DNA of 64,000 nt from an uncultured Lachnospiraceae bacterium (GCA_910578555.1 CAJTPS010000015.1:1-64000), one strand, 5' to 3'. Positions 47,812 through 56,829 are shown, counted from the first letter of the stretch. Notes: generated by a model not told the origin, from the letters alone. A program made the numbers and translations.

Positions 47812-48426
47812 ATGAGAAACCAAATGCCTAAATTATATGCCTTAATTCTTACATTACTGCTGATAACGATCGTGACAGGATGCGGGGAAGTGTTTCGAAC
47901 CGAAGTAAATAAAAATCCTGATGATGATATTTCAGAAGCAATTTTTGAAACAATAGGCAGGAAAAAAATGTATTATTATGGTAAACACTACAGTAACTCG
48001 GGTGAAGTCGCGTGGTATGAGTATATGGTACATGACTATGAAGATGAAGACGTGTTGACAGATATGATAAAAGCTGTCAATGCAGTTGTGAAAGAAAAGG
48101 AGATATCGGAAAAGATATGTTTGGCGATTCGTGAAAAAATACCGGGAGGTGGAGGAACTGAAGGGGTAGTTTCCTTAAGCAATTATTATGAAACCGAAAA
48201 TGGATATGAAAAATATGAATCCCTTCAAAACCTATATATTCATGGAACTGAAGACTCCATCAAAGGAAATGCCAGTCCATATAATAAGGCAGCAATTTAC
48301 ATAAACATACCTGACATCAAAAGATTAGTTGTCGAAAAAAAGATAGCCAAAACCGCAGAAGAGGAAGGAATCGATTGGTACGAGATATGGCCGGATCTGG
48401 AGTACTACGAGGTTCTTGAGAATTAG
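47812..48426 (+). CDS. lipoprotein, copy 1 (immunity-like family)
   Basis: This 204-residue protein has a lipoprotein signal (helix LYALILTLLLITIVTGC, lipobox TGC) and so is probably anchored outside the membrane. The mature part contains SEAIFETIGRKKMYYYGKH, YEYMVHDYEDEDVLTDM, a PGGGGTEG loop and the highly conserved end DWYEIWPDLEYYEVLEN. No known family is recognised. It starts 15 bases after the end of the vWA gene; GAGGG supports ATG 47812 over the overlapping ATG 47797. A second full copy and decayed pieces follow, as is usual for immunity genes in toxin loci. Confidence 0.75.
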   Translation: MRNQMPKLYALILTLLLITIVTGCGEVFRTEVNKNPDDDISEAIFETIGRKKMYYYGKHYSNSGEVAWYEYMVHDYEDEDVLTDMIKAVNAVVKEKEISEKICLAIREKIPGGGGTEGVVSLSNYYETENGYEKYESLQNLYIHGTEDSIKGNASPYNKAAIYINIPDIKRLVVEKKIAKTAEEEGIDWYEIWPDLEYYEVLEN

Positions 48427-48436
48427 TTTTTATGGA

Positions 48437-48473
48437 CTGCCGCTTTAGCGAATGGATATTCGTGAAGCGGCAG
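48437..48473. repeat. CTGCCGCTT hairpin, copy 1
   Basis: Imperfect palindrome CTGCCGCTTtaGCGAAT with loop GGAT and ATTCGTGAAGCGGCAG, placed 10 bases after the lipoprotein stop. Copies occur at 49269 and 49535, with a half copy at about 50305. Confidence 0.7.
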
Positions 48474-48507
48474 CTTCCTATCGATCTTTTAGGAGTGTAT
48501 AGTACGC

Positions 48508-48634
48508 TAACAATCAGCCTATGCAATACAAATATATTTTTGAAGTGGTGAGTTAGGGACAAGTCTTTTATATTGATTATGATATGTATGCGAAAAATCC
48601 AGACTATTCTTCCAATATCTTGTCAGTGTATTAA
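48508..48634 (+). pseudogene. orphan copy of the vWA protein C-terminus
   Basis: The bases match the last 125 bases of the vWA gene 1 reading frame (about 47673-47797) closely, coding QPMQYKYIFEVVS, then a stop where the parent has TGG (here TAG), then DYDMYAKNPDYSSNILSVY and TAA. It sits directly before lipoprotein copy 2. This means the whole C-terminus-plus-lipoprotein unit was duplicated and the toxin-like end later lost. Confidence 0.8.
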
Positions 48635-48646
48635 TAAGGAGTTGTT

Positions 48647-49258
48647 ATGAAAAAACGAATGCCTAAAATATATACATTAATTCTTTTACTACTGTCATCA
48701 ATGATTGTGGCAGGATGCGGGGAAGGGTTTCGGGCCGACGTAAATAAAAGACCCGATGACGATATTTCAGAAGCAATCTATGAAGCGGTAGGCAGGAAAA
48801 AAGTATATTATTATAGTAAAAGATCAGATAACTCGGAAAAGATTGTTTTTTATGAGTATTTGGTACATGACTATGAAGATGAAAACGTTCTGACAGATAT
48901 GGTGGAAGCAGTCAATGAAGTCATGGAAAAAGAAAATATAGAGAACAAAATACGTTTAGTTATTCGAGAAAAAATACCAGGAGGAGTCGAGGCAGTAGCA
49001 AGCTTACGTAATTATTATGAGGGAGAAAACGGATGCGAACAATATGAGATGCTCCAGTGCTTGTATATCACTGGAACTGAACACTCCTTTAGGCGACAAC
49101 AAGGAAGCCCGTATGATAAAATATCAACCTACATTAATCTGCCGGACATCAAAAGCTTGGTTGTCAGCGAAAAGATAGCCAAAACCGCAGAAGAGGAAGG
49201 AATCGACTGGTACGAGATCTGGCCGGATCTGGAATACTACGAAGTTCTGGAGAATTAG
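48647..49258 (+). CDS. lipoprotein, copy 2 (immunity-like family)
   Basis: This 203-residue paralogue of the 47812 gene has the same lipoprotein signal (TLILLLLSSMIVAGC) and conserved blocks (DDDISEAIYEAVGRKKVYYY, DWYEIWPDLEYYEVLEN). Divergence is concentrated in the middle. RBS AAGGAG is 6 bases before ATG. It is intact and probably functional. Its separate upstream remnant of the vWA C-terminus suggests it arose with a now-lost C-terminal variant. Confidence 0.78.
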   Translation: MKKRMPKIYTLILLLLSSMIVAGCGEGFRADVNKRPDDDISEAIYEAVGRKKVYYYSKRSDNSEKIVFYEYLVHDYEDENVLTDMVEAVNEVMEKENIENKIRLVIREKIPGGVEAVASLRNYYEGENGCEQYEMLQCLYITGTEHSFRRQQGSPYDKISTYINLPDIKSLVVSEKIAKTAEEEGIDWYEIWPDLEYYEVLEN

Positions 49259-49268
49259 TTTTTGTGGA

Positions 49269-49305
49269 CTGCCGCTTTAGCGAAAGGATATTCGCGAAGC
49301 GGCGG
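49269..49305. repeat. CTGCCGCTT hairpin, copy 2
   Basis: Same palindrome as at 48437, 10 bases after lipoprotein copy 2; one arm ends GCGGCGG. Confidence 0.7.
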
Positions 49306-49317
49306 TTTCCTTAGAAG

Positions 49318-49518
49318 GTGGTCATGCCTTGCGAGACTTTTGGAGGGTATAATGAAGTATCAACCTATGAAAATCTGAAAGATATTAAATCATTAATTCT
49401 TGAAGTAGATATTAATGAAAGAATGGAAGAAGGGGGAGTAGACTGGTATGAGATCTGGCCGGATCTGGAACATTATGATATTTATAATGAGGTTGATAGA
49501 ACCACAACCAGAAACTGA
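49318..49518 (+). pseudogene. lipoprotein fragment, copy 3
   Basis: Only the C-terminal third of the lipoprotein family remains: VSTYENLKDIKSLILEVDI and GGVDWYEIWPDLEHYDIYNE. There is no signal peptide and no RBS near the frame start. Confidence 0.7.
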
Positions 49519-49534
49519 GTTATAGGTTATGAGA

Positions 49535-49571
49535 CTGCCGCTTTAGCGAATGACTATTCGTGAAGCGGCAG
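49535..49571. repeat. CTGCCGCTT hairpin, copy 3
   Basis: Third copy of the palindrome, after the lipoprotein fragment and before the next lipoprotein gene. Confidence 0.7.
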
Positions 49572-49617
49572 GTTCCTTAGAAGGTAGACATGCTTTGTGG
49601 GACTATAGGAGGTGAAG

Positions 49618-50216
49618 ATGTATTTATCTTATGTAAAGATAGTGGGAATGATTGTTATGTTGGTTTGTATTCTAAGCGCTTGTGGTCATAAGCATGAGGC
49701 GTATAGTAGGGGAGATAATCTATATATAGACGGTGAAAAGTATATTACAATATCCGATTGTCTTTATAATGAGTCAAATAAAAAAATATGCAGAGACAAA
49801 GAGGATAGAACTGTATTGTTTATGAAGTGGAAGGAAATCAGGAGCATACTTATGTGGTGTACCGTTGCTTATGGGATGCAGAATTATTTGTGAAAGGATC
49901 CTATATTCCTGATGAGACCTTTGTAAGCGCGGTATGCTTTGGATGGAATACTGATAATTATATTTGCGACAAGAAAATCATTGACTGTGTTTTGTCTTTA
50001 ACAAATAATGATGAATTTATTGATAACAGCGATGAGATTATGGATGCGCAAAACAGAGGAAGGAAGATCTATGTAAAATATGGAGATGAAGTTGTTGGAA
50101 AGTATATAGGAAAAATCTTTTTATATCAGAACCAGTACATGTATTACAGCTATAACGAACAAATAGTAACGGTACTTACGGATGATCAGATTAAGTTGCT
50201 TGAGAAATATTTATAA
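49618..50216 (+). pseudogene. different lipoprotein, frameshifted
   Basis: ATG 49618 follows AGGAGG by 5 bases and begins a lipoprotein signal (VGMIVMLVCILSAC). The frame stops at 49893, but from about 49827 another frame continues naturally: QEHTYVVYRCLWDAELFVKG to the end KYL at 50216. A single small indel near 49820-49830 would join them into a protein of about 199 residues. The sequence is unrelated to the other lipoproteins by eye. It could be a decaying immunity-like gene; a sequencing error is the alternative. Confidence 0.65.
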
Positions 50217-50528
50217 TGCAGAAAGGAAACACCAGCCCTTATAACAAGGTATCAATTTTACCAACTTGCCAGACATCAAAAGGTTAGTTGTCACTGAAAA
50301 GATATGCGAATAAGTATTCGTGAAGCGACAGACGCCTCAGAAGACAATATTGATGAAGAACACTAAGAAGAGCCTTTTAATTAAAATATGTGTGAGTCCT
50401 GATACATTGGCCATAGGAGTTAAAGCCTTTATAGTCGTAATCGGCCGCTTTATAGCAGCATAAGATAAGCCGATATATAATATATCCATAAAACACATAA
50501 CAATATGGACGAGGGGAGGGTACCACCC
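50217..50528. other. degenerate region with lipoprotein remnant and half hairpin
   Basis: Bases 50227-50303 match the 3' part of lipoprotein copy 1 with deletions (coding SPYNK, then ACATCAAAAGGTTAGTTGTC). A half copy of the CTGCCGCTT hairpin follows at about 50305-50330. The rest (50340-50500) contains a 36-codon frame at 50353-50463 without an RBS and nothing else recognised. Confidence 0.6.
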
Positions 50529-51596
50529 GTGAGTATACAGATCAACAATTTTCAGCCATCCTATGTCAGTACGGAAGCGCTGGCGAAGTCTGATTGCAGT
50601 GAAAAATTGAATTATCACAAGGATACCCTTGTAAAGTATGCGTTCAACACAACCGATCAGAACGGTAATAAAATCATGGATAAATTGAGTCATGCGGAAA
50701 CAATGGAACTGATGAACCACGTCAGCAGGCAGTACGGGGACAATGTGCTGGTGCAGTTTTCCGGGGATGCGCTGGATATTCTGCAGAATGATGTCAAGGG
50801 GCAGTATTCCATGCTGAACGAGGAAGCGATCAGGCAGATGGAAGAGAAGGCGGCACGGCTTGCGGAATTTGTCAAACCGGCGCAGGAGCTATGGATGCGG
50901 ATTGGAAATATACGGACTGATGTGAAATTTCAGGAGAGCCTGAAAGGAATGGATAATCACATCGCTCAGGCGGCTTTTTCCATTATCAAAACGGATCTCC
51001 TTCCCCATGACATTGGCAATATGACGGAACAGCAGCGTCAGGATCTTATTTCTTTTGGTATGGAGAAAGCGAGATATCTTGCCGGGAAGATGGGAGACAA
51101 AGGGGCACTGTTTCTTGAGGCCATGGAAGAAGTTGCGAAGTACGGCATGAGCGGCAAGACGGACTCAGCCGGAAAAGTTACCTATAACATACAGTGGGGA
51201 CCGCCGCCCGGCTGGCCGGACGATCACGTGAATACGAGCGAACTGATGCAGGAGGTTTCACCCGATCAATGGAAAATTTATCAGGATATGAGCCGCCGGG
51301 CGCAAAGAACGGGGGATATTGAACTGAGCAGGAAAGCAAACCGCTTCTTTTGGGACTGGGAGAAGTGGGCTTACCAGCACCGCAGTAAAGAGGTCAATGA
51401 GATCAAATCCCGCTACACGGTATGGCAGCAGGAGCTAAGCAAGATTACTGTAAAGAAGTTTGATAACATAGACCGGACTGATACAGACAGTCTGCTTGAC
51501 AGCGTCATCAGACAGAACACGTCATTGGACAGTGACTTTCTGCAGAAAAATATGGAGCGGTTTGAGGCGGCAATGAACAGAGATTATGAGGAATAG
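50529..51596 (+). CDS. hypothetical helical protein between the two vWA cassettes
   Basis: This 355-residue protein has no signal peptide and no membrane helix. It is predicted mainly helical and charged, with a repeated QEL/EEK pattern and a central proline stretch (QWGPPPGWPDDHVN). The start is GTG 50529, 8 bases after GGGGAGGG; ATG 50505 lacks an RBS. No family is recognised. Its place between two secreted-protein cassettes, after decayed genes, makes it part of the accessory block, but no link to either is shown by the sequence. Confidence 0.65.
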   Translation: MSIQINNFQPSYVSTEALAKSDCSEKLNYHKDTLVKYAFNTTDQNGNKIMDKLSHAETMELMNHVSRQYGDNVLVQFSGDALDILQNDVKGQYSMLNEEAIRQMEEKAARLAEFVKPAQELWMRIGNIRTDVKFQESLKGMDNHIAQAAFSIIKTDLLPHDIGNMTEQQRQDLISFGMEKARYLAGKMGDKGALFLEAMEEVAKYGMSGKTDSAGKVTYNIQWGPPPGWPDDHVNTSELMQEVSPDQWKIYQDMSRRAQRTGDIELSRKANRFFWDWEKWAYQHRSKEVNEIKSRYTVWQQELSKITVKKFDNIDRTDTDSLLDSVIRQNTSLDSDFLQKNMERFEAAMNRDYEE

Positions 51597-51710
51597 GTAC
51601 AGTACGTGATAAGATATTAACTTTCAAACACTGGAAGAGCTGGACGGTTCTTCCTTTTTTATGCAAAAATAACGCGCCAGAAGACCTCCTATTGTCGTTC
51701 ACAACAAAAA

Positions 51711-51783
51711 AACGACCAAAATCAGCAAAAAAATGTCGTTTCGCGAAAAAATGTTGATTTTAACTATGAAAATAGAATATGAT
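51711..51783 (+). promoter_or_regulatory. operator and promoter of vWA gene 2
   Basis: AACGAC (51711-51716) ... GTCGTT (51735-51740), then TTGATT (51754-51759), 18-base spacer and TATGAT (51778-51783): the same order and spacing as at 44959-45031, almost base for base. A further GTCGTT lies just upstream at 51694-51699, giving an extra half site. Confidence 0.7.
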
Positions 51784-51809
51784 AACAGAAAAACTTAAAG
51801 GGGGAAATC

Positions 51810-54800
51810 ATGAGGTACTTTAAAAAAGGTTTTAAACAATTTATTGCATTATTTACGGTAGCGGTGTTGCTTGTTAGCAGCGTGCCCTGTTCTGTGAAGG
51901 CGCAGGAAACTGCACAAAGAGTTTATACGCACGAGGGATATGAGATTACTTATTCAGTATCAGGCAGATGGAGTGGAAACCAGAACATTAACATAACAGT
52001 TTCTAATACAGACGTGCAGGATATCTGCGGCTGGGCGGTTTCCTTTGTTCCCGGTGGGAAGATTTATAACATCTGGGATGCCCGGATTATAGCCGGTGGA
52101 GACGGGGAGGATACCACAGCAGAGTACCTGATCAGAAGTGAGAGCTATAACGGTCGTATTCCGGCAGGTGGTTCCATAAGCTTTGGATATCAGGTGGCGA
52201 CAGACTCCGAGGAATACCCGGCGGATATAAAGCTTTGTGCGGAAAAAGTTATCTTGCCCGAAGAGGCGTACACTGTATCTCTCAACATTCAGAGCGACTG
52301 GCAGACGGGGGCTACGGGAGAGATTGTATTGCAGAATACAGGAGAGAATGATCTTTATTTCTGGGAGCTTGCGTTTGATACCAATATCTGTATCAACAGC
52401 GTGTGGAACGCACGGCTGTCAGAAGATTCGGCTGAGGGTGGTTCTTATTTTGTAAAGGCCAGTGATGATACAGCAACTATCGCGCCGGGCAGTGAGGTGA
52501 GAATCGGTTTTAATGCAACCAAGGATGCCGATGTACAGGCTATGATAGAGAATATTTCCTTGTCCCACACTTCTGTCAATAGTACAATAAGTGATGAAGG
52601 AAAGGGGGATGAGGAAGAGAACGATAAAGGGGATAATGATAAGGAAGACAACGATCAGGAAGGGAATGAAACCGAAGAGAATGATCAGGATTATTATGAG
52701 AAGATCGCAGAAGTGATGCAGCGATACGATGAGTCAACCTACTCGCTGGATACAGATGGAGATGGATTAAAGGATTGTGAAGAAGAAATCATCGGGACGG
52801 ATTTACATACAGCGGATACGGATGGGGATTCTCTTTCTGATTATGATGAGGTATATCAAACATATACAGATCCTCTTGTGTCTGATTCGGCGGTGCCCGG
52901 CTGCTCTGACGGAGAAATTGACAGCGATGGGGATGGCATTTCGAATATGATGGAAATAGAGCTGGGGACTAATCCGCTCGCGGCAGACACAGATGATGAT
53001 GGCATTTCAGACAGCGATGAGATTAATGTCTATGGAACGAATCCTAACCTGATCGATACAGACGGTGACGGGATTGAAGATCAACATGAGTTGACGCTCG
53101 GTCTTGACCCGTTGAAGAAGGATTCTGATGGCGATGGCATTGAGGATGGAGAGACACTGTTTTCACAGGAGACAGAGGCTGTATTTGAAAATAATGCATA
53201 TGTAAGCAGGGTTCATGTAAAGGCGGAGGCTACCAACTTGTTCCCGGAAGTGACAGACATCAGGGAAAATCCCCGCTGCCTGAATGCGGATTTTGAAGCG
53301 GCCGGGGTATTTGGCACACCGGTGGAGATTGATACCAGATCAGATATCGAGACAGCGCAGATCGCATTTTATCTCCAAGAGGGATATAACGTGAACGATT
53401 ATGTGGTGCTGTGGTATGATGAAGAAAACAGCAGGTTTGTGGAGTGTGATACGGAGTATAATGAAGCCGAAGGAATTGTCAGTGCGAATACCACGCATTT
53501 CAGTATTTATTTTCTTGCTTTAAAAGGAAAATGGAAAGGTTTGCTGGAAGATTTCTATAAAAATGCAACGTGTGCTTTTGAAACGGTTCTGGTGGTTGAC
53601 TGCTCTGAAAGTATGAAAGTAAGTGATGCTACTTATGCAGATTTTTCTTATGGATACAGCACATCCACGAGACGTAAAGATATCTGTAAGGCATTTTACA
53701 GCAAGGTAAATGATACTAATAAACAGGGTGTTGTGTTTTTCAATGAAAATGGCGGCGTACTGGCAAGCTTAGGCTCTACAAAGACGGAACTCAGCAACAC
53801 ACTGAGAGAGATATGTAATGGCTATAATACCAATATCAAGACAGCATTGGGAGTGGCATTGGATGAGGTGCTGTCTTCCGGCGACCAGAATGCTGCGAAG
53901 AGCATTGTGCTTATTTCCGATGGCGGCGTAAAGTACGGTGGCGATACCCTGTTCTATGACAGGGAAGTACTAGAGCGTGCTAAAGCAGAGAATGTGCGGA
54001 TTTATACCGTGGCAGTCGGCGATAATGCAGTGAAGGAAAATCTGGAAGAGATCGCAAATGTTACGGATGGCCTGGCATTTACTTATAGAATTAATAATTC
54101 CTCTGATATTGTAGATGAAATTTTTGCCCATCAGGCATATCATAATTATATCAATGTAACCTCTACTGAGCAGATTAAGGAGGAGGATATTCTGGGAAGT
54201 GAGGCTTACCTGAGGAAATTGAGGATGCGTGTGCCCCTGTATCTGCCTGGTATGCCTGGAACCTATAATACCTTATGTGGCATTAAAGTTTTAATTATGA
54301 TGAGTGATTATGATACCTATTCCAAGCACAGTGATCCCGATGAAATTCCGGATGACATGTGGGATGCTTACTGTACGGAGTTCAATAAAGCGATCCGTGG
54401 TTCTGATGTAGATACTGAGGATATTCATTACTTCAGGAATAAACTGAATAGAGCGCCGGTTACAAGGGATGAATTGATTGCTGAGAAAGAGAAATGGAAG
54501 CTCCTGTCAATAGGCAATTCACTATATCATATGTATGGAGAAGATGGGTTATTTAATACAAAATTTATCTCCAATGAGGGGGAAGGGAAATATGAAGGGG
54601 TGTATAATAAAGAGGGGTTGCTGCTGGCAGAAGAAAATGATCCTGTAAATATGGGAACATACAATTATAGCAGCGCGACAATTAATGCACTATTACATCT
54701 CACATTGGACATGATTCCATATTATAGATGGGGAAATGCGAAGGGATATGAGGCCGGGAAGAAGAGGAGTATAAAAGATTTTTATGCTAATCAAGAAGCT

Positions 54801-54845
54801 CAGGATGCATATAACAAAATAAAGGAGCAGATGGAAAATAGCTAG
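51810..54845 (+). CDS. secreted CBM2-like / TSP3 / vWA protein with distinct C-terminal domain
   Basis: This 1011-residue protein has a signal peptide (about 1-31, ending SVKAQ). Two CBM2-like beta domains follow (about 35-135 and 145-245), with their Trp-rich DICGWAVSF, IYNIWDARI, FWELAFD and SVWNARL. Then come an acidic Asp/Glu/Asn linker (about 260-300), five or more TSP3 calcium repeats (DTDGDGLKDCEEE, DSDGDGISNMME, 310-445) and a vWA domain with MIDAS DCSES (D597). The last 250 residues differ completely from vWA gene 1, with GTYNYSSATIN and DMIPYYRWGNAKGYE near the end. No LPXTG or membrane anchor. RBS AAAGGGGG. By architecture it is a surface or released adhesin-like carrier of a variable C-terminal domain; a toxic activity is inference. 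Confidence 0.8.
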   Translation: MRYFKKGFKQFIALFTVAVLLVSSVPCSVKAQETAQRVYTHEGYEITYSVSGRWSGNQNINITVSNTDVQDICGWAVSFVPGGKIYNIWDARIIAGGDGEDTTAEYLIRSESYNGRIPAGGSISFGYQVATDSEEYPADIKLCAEKVILPEEAYTVSLNIQSDWQTGATGEIVLQNTGENDLYFWELAFDTNICINSVWNARLSEDSAEGGSYFVKASDDTATIAPGSEVRIGFNATKDADVQAMIENISLSHTSVNSTISDEGKGDEEENDKGDNDKEDNDQEGNETEENDQDYYEKIAEVMQRYDESTYSLDTDGDGLKDCEEEIIGTDLHTADTDGDSLSDYDEVYQTYTDPLVSDSAVPGCSDGEIDSDGDGISNMMEIELGTNPLAADTDDDGISDSDEINVYGTNPNLIDTDGDGIEDQHELTLGLDPLKKDSDGDGIEDGETLFSQETEAVFENNAYVSRVHVKAEATNLFPEVTDIRENPRCLNADFEAAGVFGTPVEIDTRSDIETAQIAFYLQEGYNVNDYVVLWYDEENSRFVECDTEYNEAEGIVSANTTHFSIYFLALKGKWKGLLEDFYKNATCAFETVLVVDCSESMKVSDATYADFSYGYSTSTRRKDICKAFYSKVNDTNKQGVVFFNENGGVLASLGSTKTELSNTLREICNGYNTNIKTALGVALDEVLSSGDQNAAKSIVLISDGGVKYGGDTLFYDREVLERAKAENVRIYTVAVGDNAVKENLEEIANVTDGLAFTYRINNSSDIVDEIFAHQAYHNYINVTSTEQIKEEDILGSEAYLRKLRMRVPLYLPGMPGTYNTLCGIKVLIMMSDYDTYSKHSDPDEIPDDMWDAYCTEFNKAIRGSDVDTEDIHYFRNKLNRAPVTRDELIAEKEKWKLLSIGNSLYHMYGEDGLFNTKFISNEGEGKYEGVYNKEGLLLAEENDPVNMGTYNYSSATINALLHLTLDMIPYYRWGNAKGYEAGKKRSIKDFYANQEAQDAYNKIKEQMENS

Positions 54846-54985
54846 AAAAAGCAGATTGCTTGCAATATTTCTGTTATTCATTCGGGCATAAATATGCTAA
54901 AACGTTATGAATGCGAACGACAAGAGAGTATAATGGTAATATGAAGAAATATAAGAATAGATTTTGCTGTGGGAGGAAGAAAACG

Positions 54986-55354
54986 ATGAATCAAGAAAAA
55001 AAAATACGTCTGCTGCTAGTGCCATTGATTTTTATAGTACTTTTATATGTTCCTGCGATGGGGCTTGATATTGTACCGAGTGTATTCTTTCTAGGAGGGG
55101 GGATGAGGACATGGAATCCATGTGTGTTAATACTATTTATATCGATGTGGCTATGGTGTGCCTTATTTTACTATATGCCAATAGGCGTATATGTTGCGAT
55201 GCTGGTTGTATATACGGTCATTTCCTGGAGATGGATTTTGCGACAAAAGAAAGGTAATGTAAAGTACTTTATCGTGTGGTTTACTCTCGGCGTATTATCG
55301 ATTCTAATGTACTGGAAGTGGTGGCCGGAATATTATAGTATGGTAAGTGGATAA
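54986..55354 (+). CDS. 122-residue four-helix membrane protein, copy 1
   Basis: This small protein has a charged start (NQEKKIRL) and four predicted helices (LLVPLIFIVLLYVPAMG; CVLILFISMWLWCALFY; IGVYVAMLVVYTVISW; IVWFTLGVLSILMYWKW). ATG follows GGGAGGAAGA. First of four tandem paralogues of equal length after vWA gene 2. Small polytopic proteins of this kind serve as immunity proteins in some bacteriocin and toxin loci; here this is inference. 168 bases (55013-55180) are identical to copy 4. Confidence 0.78.
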   Translation: MNQEKKIRLLLVPLIFIVLLYVPAMGLDIVPSVFFLGGGMRTWNPCVLILFISMWLWCALFYYMPIGVYVAMLVVYTVISWRWILRQKKGNVKYFIVWFTLGVLSILMYWKWWPEYYSMVSG

Positions 55355-55521
55355 TTAATTTTGGGGATTATGCCGCTGACCGGCTATCAGTATCATATGC
55401 ACGAACAAGGAGAAAATTTACACCAGCGGAGGGATATAAGTCTGACGACCGTATTGCTGCAAAATCTGAACTTTGTCCAGCTAACAATATGGGTCAGAAC
55501 AGAGGACATACTTTGATCGCA

Positions 55522-55565
55522 GAAGAGATAATCGCATACTGCGGGCAGAATGTGAATTTCTCTTT
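55522..55565. repeat. hairpin between membrane-protein copies 1 and 2
   Basis: GAAGAGA...TTTCTCTTT outer stem around CGCATACTGC-GG-GCAGAATGTG. Related, better paired copies stand before copies 3 and 4. Confidence 0.6.
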
Positions 55566-55588
55566 GCGTGTCATTGTAGTAAACTGCT

Positions 55589-55617
55589 TTGACAGGGATA
55601 ATATGAAGAACTATAAG
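55589..55617 (+). promoter_or_regulatory. promoter before membrane-protein copy 2
   Basis: TTGACA (55589-55594), 17-base spacer and TATAAG (55612-55617), 34 bases before the GTG start. The same spacing is kept before copies 3 and 4 with weaker -35 boxes. Confidence 0.55.
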
Positions 55618-55651
55618 AATAGAATCTGCTGTGGGAGGGGAGGAAGAAACG

Positions 55652-56020
55652 GTGGATCAAGATAAAAAAATGCGTTTGTTGATAGTGCCAATGATTTTCA
55701 CAATACTTTTATATGTTCCTGTGATGATTCTTTATATTATATCGGATGCATACATACATGAAATGCCGGAAGTGTTATGGAATCTATGTGTGTCAATACT
55801 ATGTATATCGATGCTGATATGGTGTGTCCTTTTTTTACATATCCCAATAGGTATATATATTACGATGTTGGTTGCATATACGATTGTTTCCTGGACATGG
55901 ATTTTGAGTAAAAAGAAAGGGAATGTGATGTATGCAATAGTGTGGTTTGTGCTTTGTGTATTGTCGATTCTAATGTATTGGAAGTGGTGGGAATTATATC
56001 GGGATATGATAAGTGGATAA
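55652..56020 (+). CDS. 122-residue four-helix membrane protein, copy 2
   Basis: Paralogue with GTG start (VDQDKKMRLL) after GGGAGGGGAGG. The helices are kept but the loop after helix 1 differs (ISDAYIHEMPEVLWNL in place of the FFLGGGMRTWNP loop), which is the external face if the N-terminus is inside. It is the most divergent copy. Confidence 0.75.
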   Translation: MDQDKKMRLLIVPMIFTILLYVPVMILYIISDAYIHEMPEVLWNLCVSILCISMLIWCVLFLHIPIGIYITMLVAYTIVSWTWILSKKKGNVMYAIVWFVLCVLSILMYWKWWELYRDMISG

Positions 56021-56186
56021 TCAACTTTTGAGATCTTCCGTTAGCCGACTATTGGCATTGTATACATAGACAGGGAGAAAATCTACACCAGCGAAGGGAT
56101 ATCAGCTTGATGACCTTATTGCTTTATGGTCTGAACTTTATTCAGCCAGCAATTTGTACCAGAATTGGGGACATACTTTGATCGTA

Positions 56187-56230
56187 GAAGAGATAATCGC
56201 ATACTGCGGGCAGTATGCGAATTTCTCTTT
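56187..56230. repeat. hairpin between membrane-protein copies 2 and 3
   Basis: Perfect CGCATACTGC-GG-GCAGTATGCG inside an outer GAAGAGA...TTTCTCTTT stem. No U-run follows, so it is more a conserved intergenic stem than a classical terminator. Confidence 0.65.
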
Positions 56231-56253
56231 GCGTGTCGTTGCGACACACTGCC

Positions 56254-56282
56254 ATGACATGGATAATAGGAAGAACTATAAA
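56254..56282 (+). promoter_or_regulatory. promoter before membrane-protein copy 3
   Basis: ATGACA (56254-56259), 17-base spacer, TATAAA (56277-56282), 37 bases before the GTG start. Confidence 0.4.
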
Positions 56283-56319
56283 AATAAACTTTGCTGCAGA
56301 GATGGGGAGGAGAAAAACG

Positions 56320-56688
56320 GTGAATCAGGATAAAAAAATACGCTTACTGTTAGTGCCTTTGATTTTTATAGTGCTTTTACATGTTCCTGCGATGATTCTT
56401 GCTATTGTACCGGGTGCATATTTGTTAGGAGGGGGAATAGGGTTAGGGAATCCATGTGTGTTAATACTAGCTATATCAATGTTGATATGGTGGATTCTTT
56501 TTTTACATATCCCAATAGGCGTATATATTGCGCTGCTGGTTGCATATACGGTTGTTTCATGGACGTGGGTTTTGAGACGGAAGAGAGGTAATGCGAAGTA
56601 TTTTATTGTGTGGATTGTCCTCTGTGTATTGTCAATTCTAATGTTTTGGAAATGGGGAGTAATATATCATAGTATGATGTATATGTAA
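56320..56688 (+). CDS. 122-residue four-helix membrane protein, copy 3
   Basis: Paralogue with GTG start (VNQDKKIRLL) after GGGGAGG. The loop after helix 1 reads AYLLGGGIGLGNP, intermediate between copies 1/4 and 2. Helices VLILAISMLIWWILFLHIP and IALLVAYTVVSWTW are kept. Confidence 0.75.
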   Translation: MNQDKKIRLLLVPLIFIVLLHVPAMILAIVPGAYLLGGGIGLGNPCVLILAISMLIWWILFLHIPIGVYIALLVAYTVVSWTWVLRRKRGNAKYFIVWIVLCVLSILMFWKWGVIYHSMMYM

Positions 56689-56762
56689 ATTTTTGAGATA
56701 TTCCGTCCATTTTTCGTCCAGATAGCAATTTGAGTCAGAACAGAGGACATGTTTTGATCGTA

Positions 56763-56805
56763 GAAGAGATACTCGCATACTGCAGGCAGTATGCGAATTT
56801 CTCTT
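56763..56805. repeat. hairpin between membrane-protein copies 3 and 4
   Basis: CGCATACTGC-AG-GCAGTATGCG within GAAGAGA...TTTCTCTT, third copy of the intergenic stem. Confidence 0.65.
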
Positions 56806-56829
56806 CATGCGCCATAGCCGTAAACTGTT

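Noticed and set aside
50353..50463. 36-codon hydrophobic plus-strand frame
   Set aside because: It could be a small peptide, but there is no RBS and it lies in a decayed region.
50337..50720. Minus-strand 127-codon frame
   Set aside because: It overlaps the start of the GTG 50529 gene, which has a strong RBS, and shows no recognisable domain.
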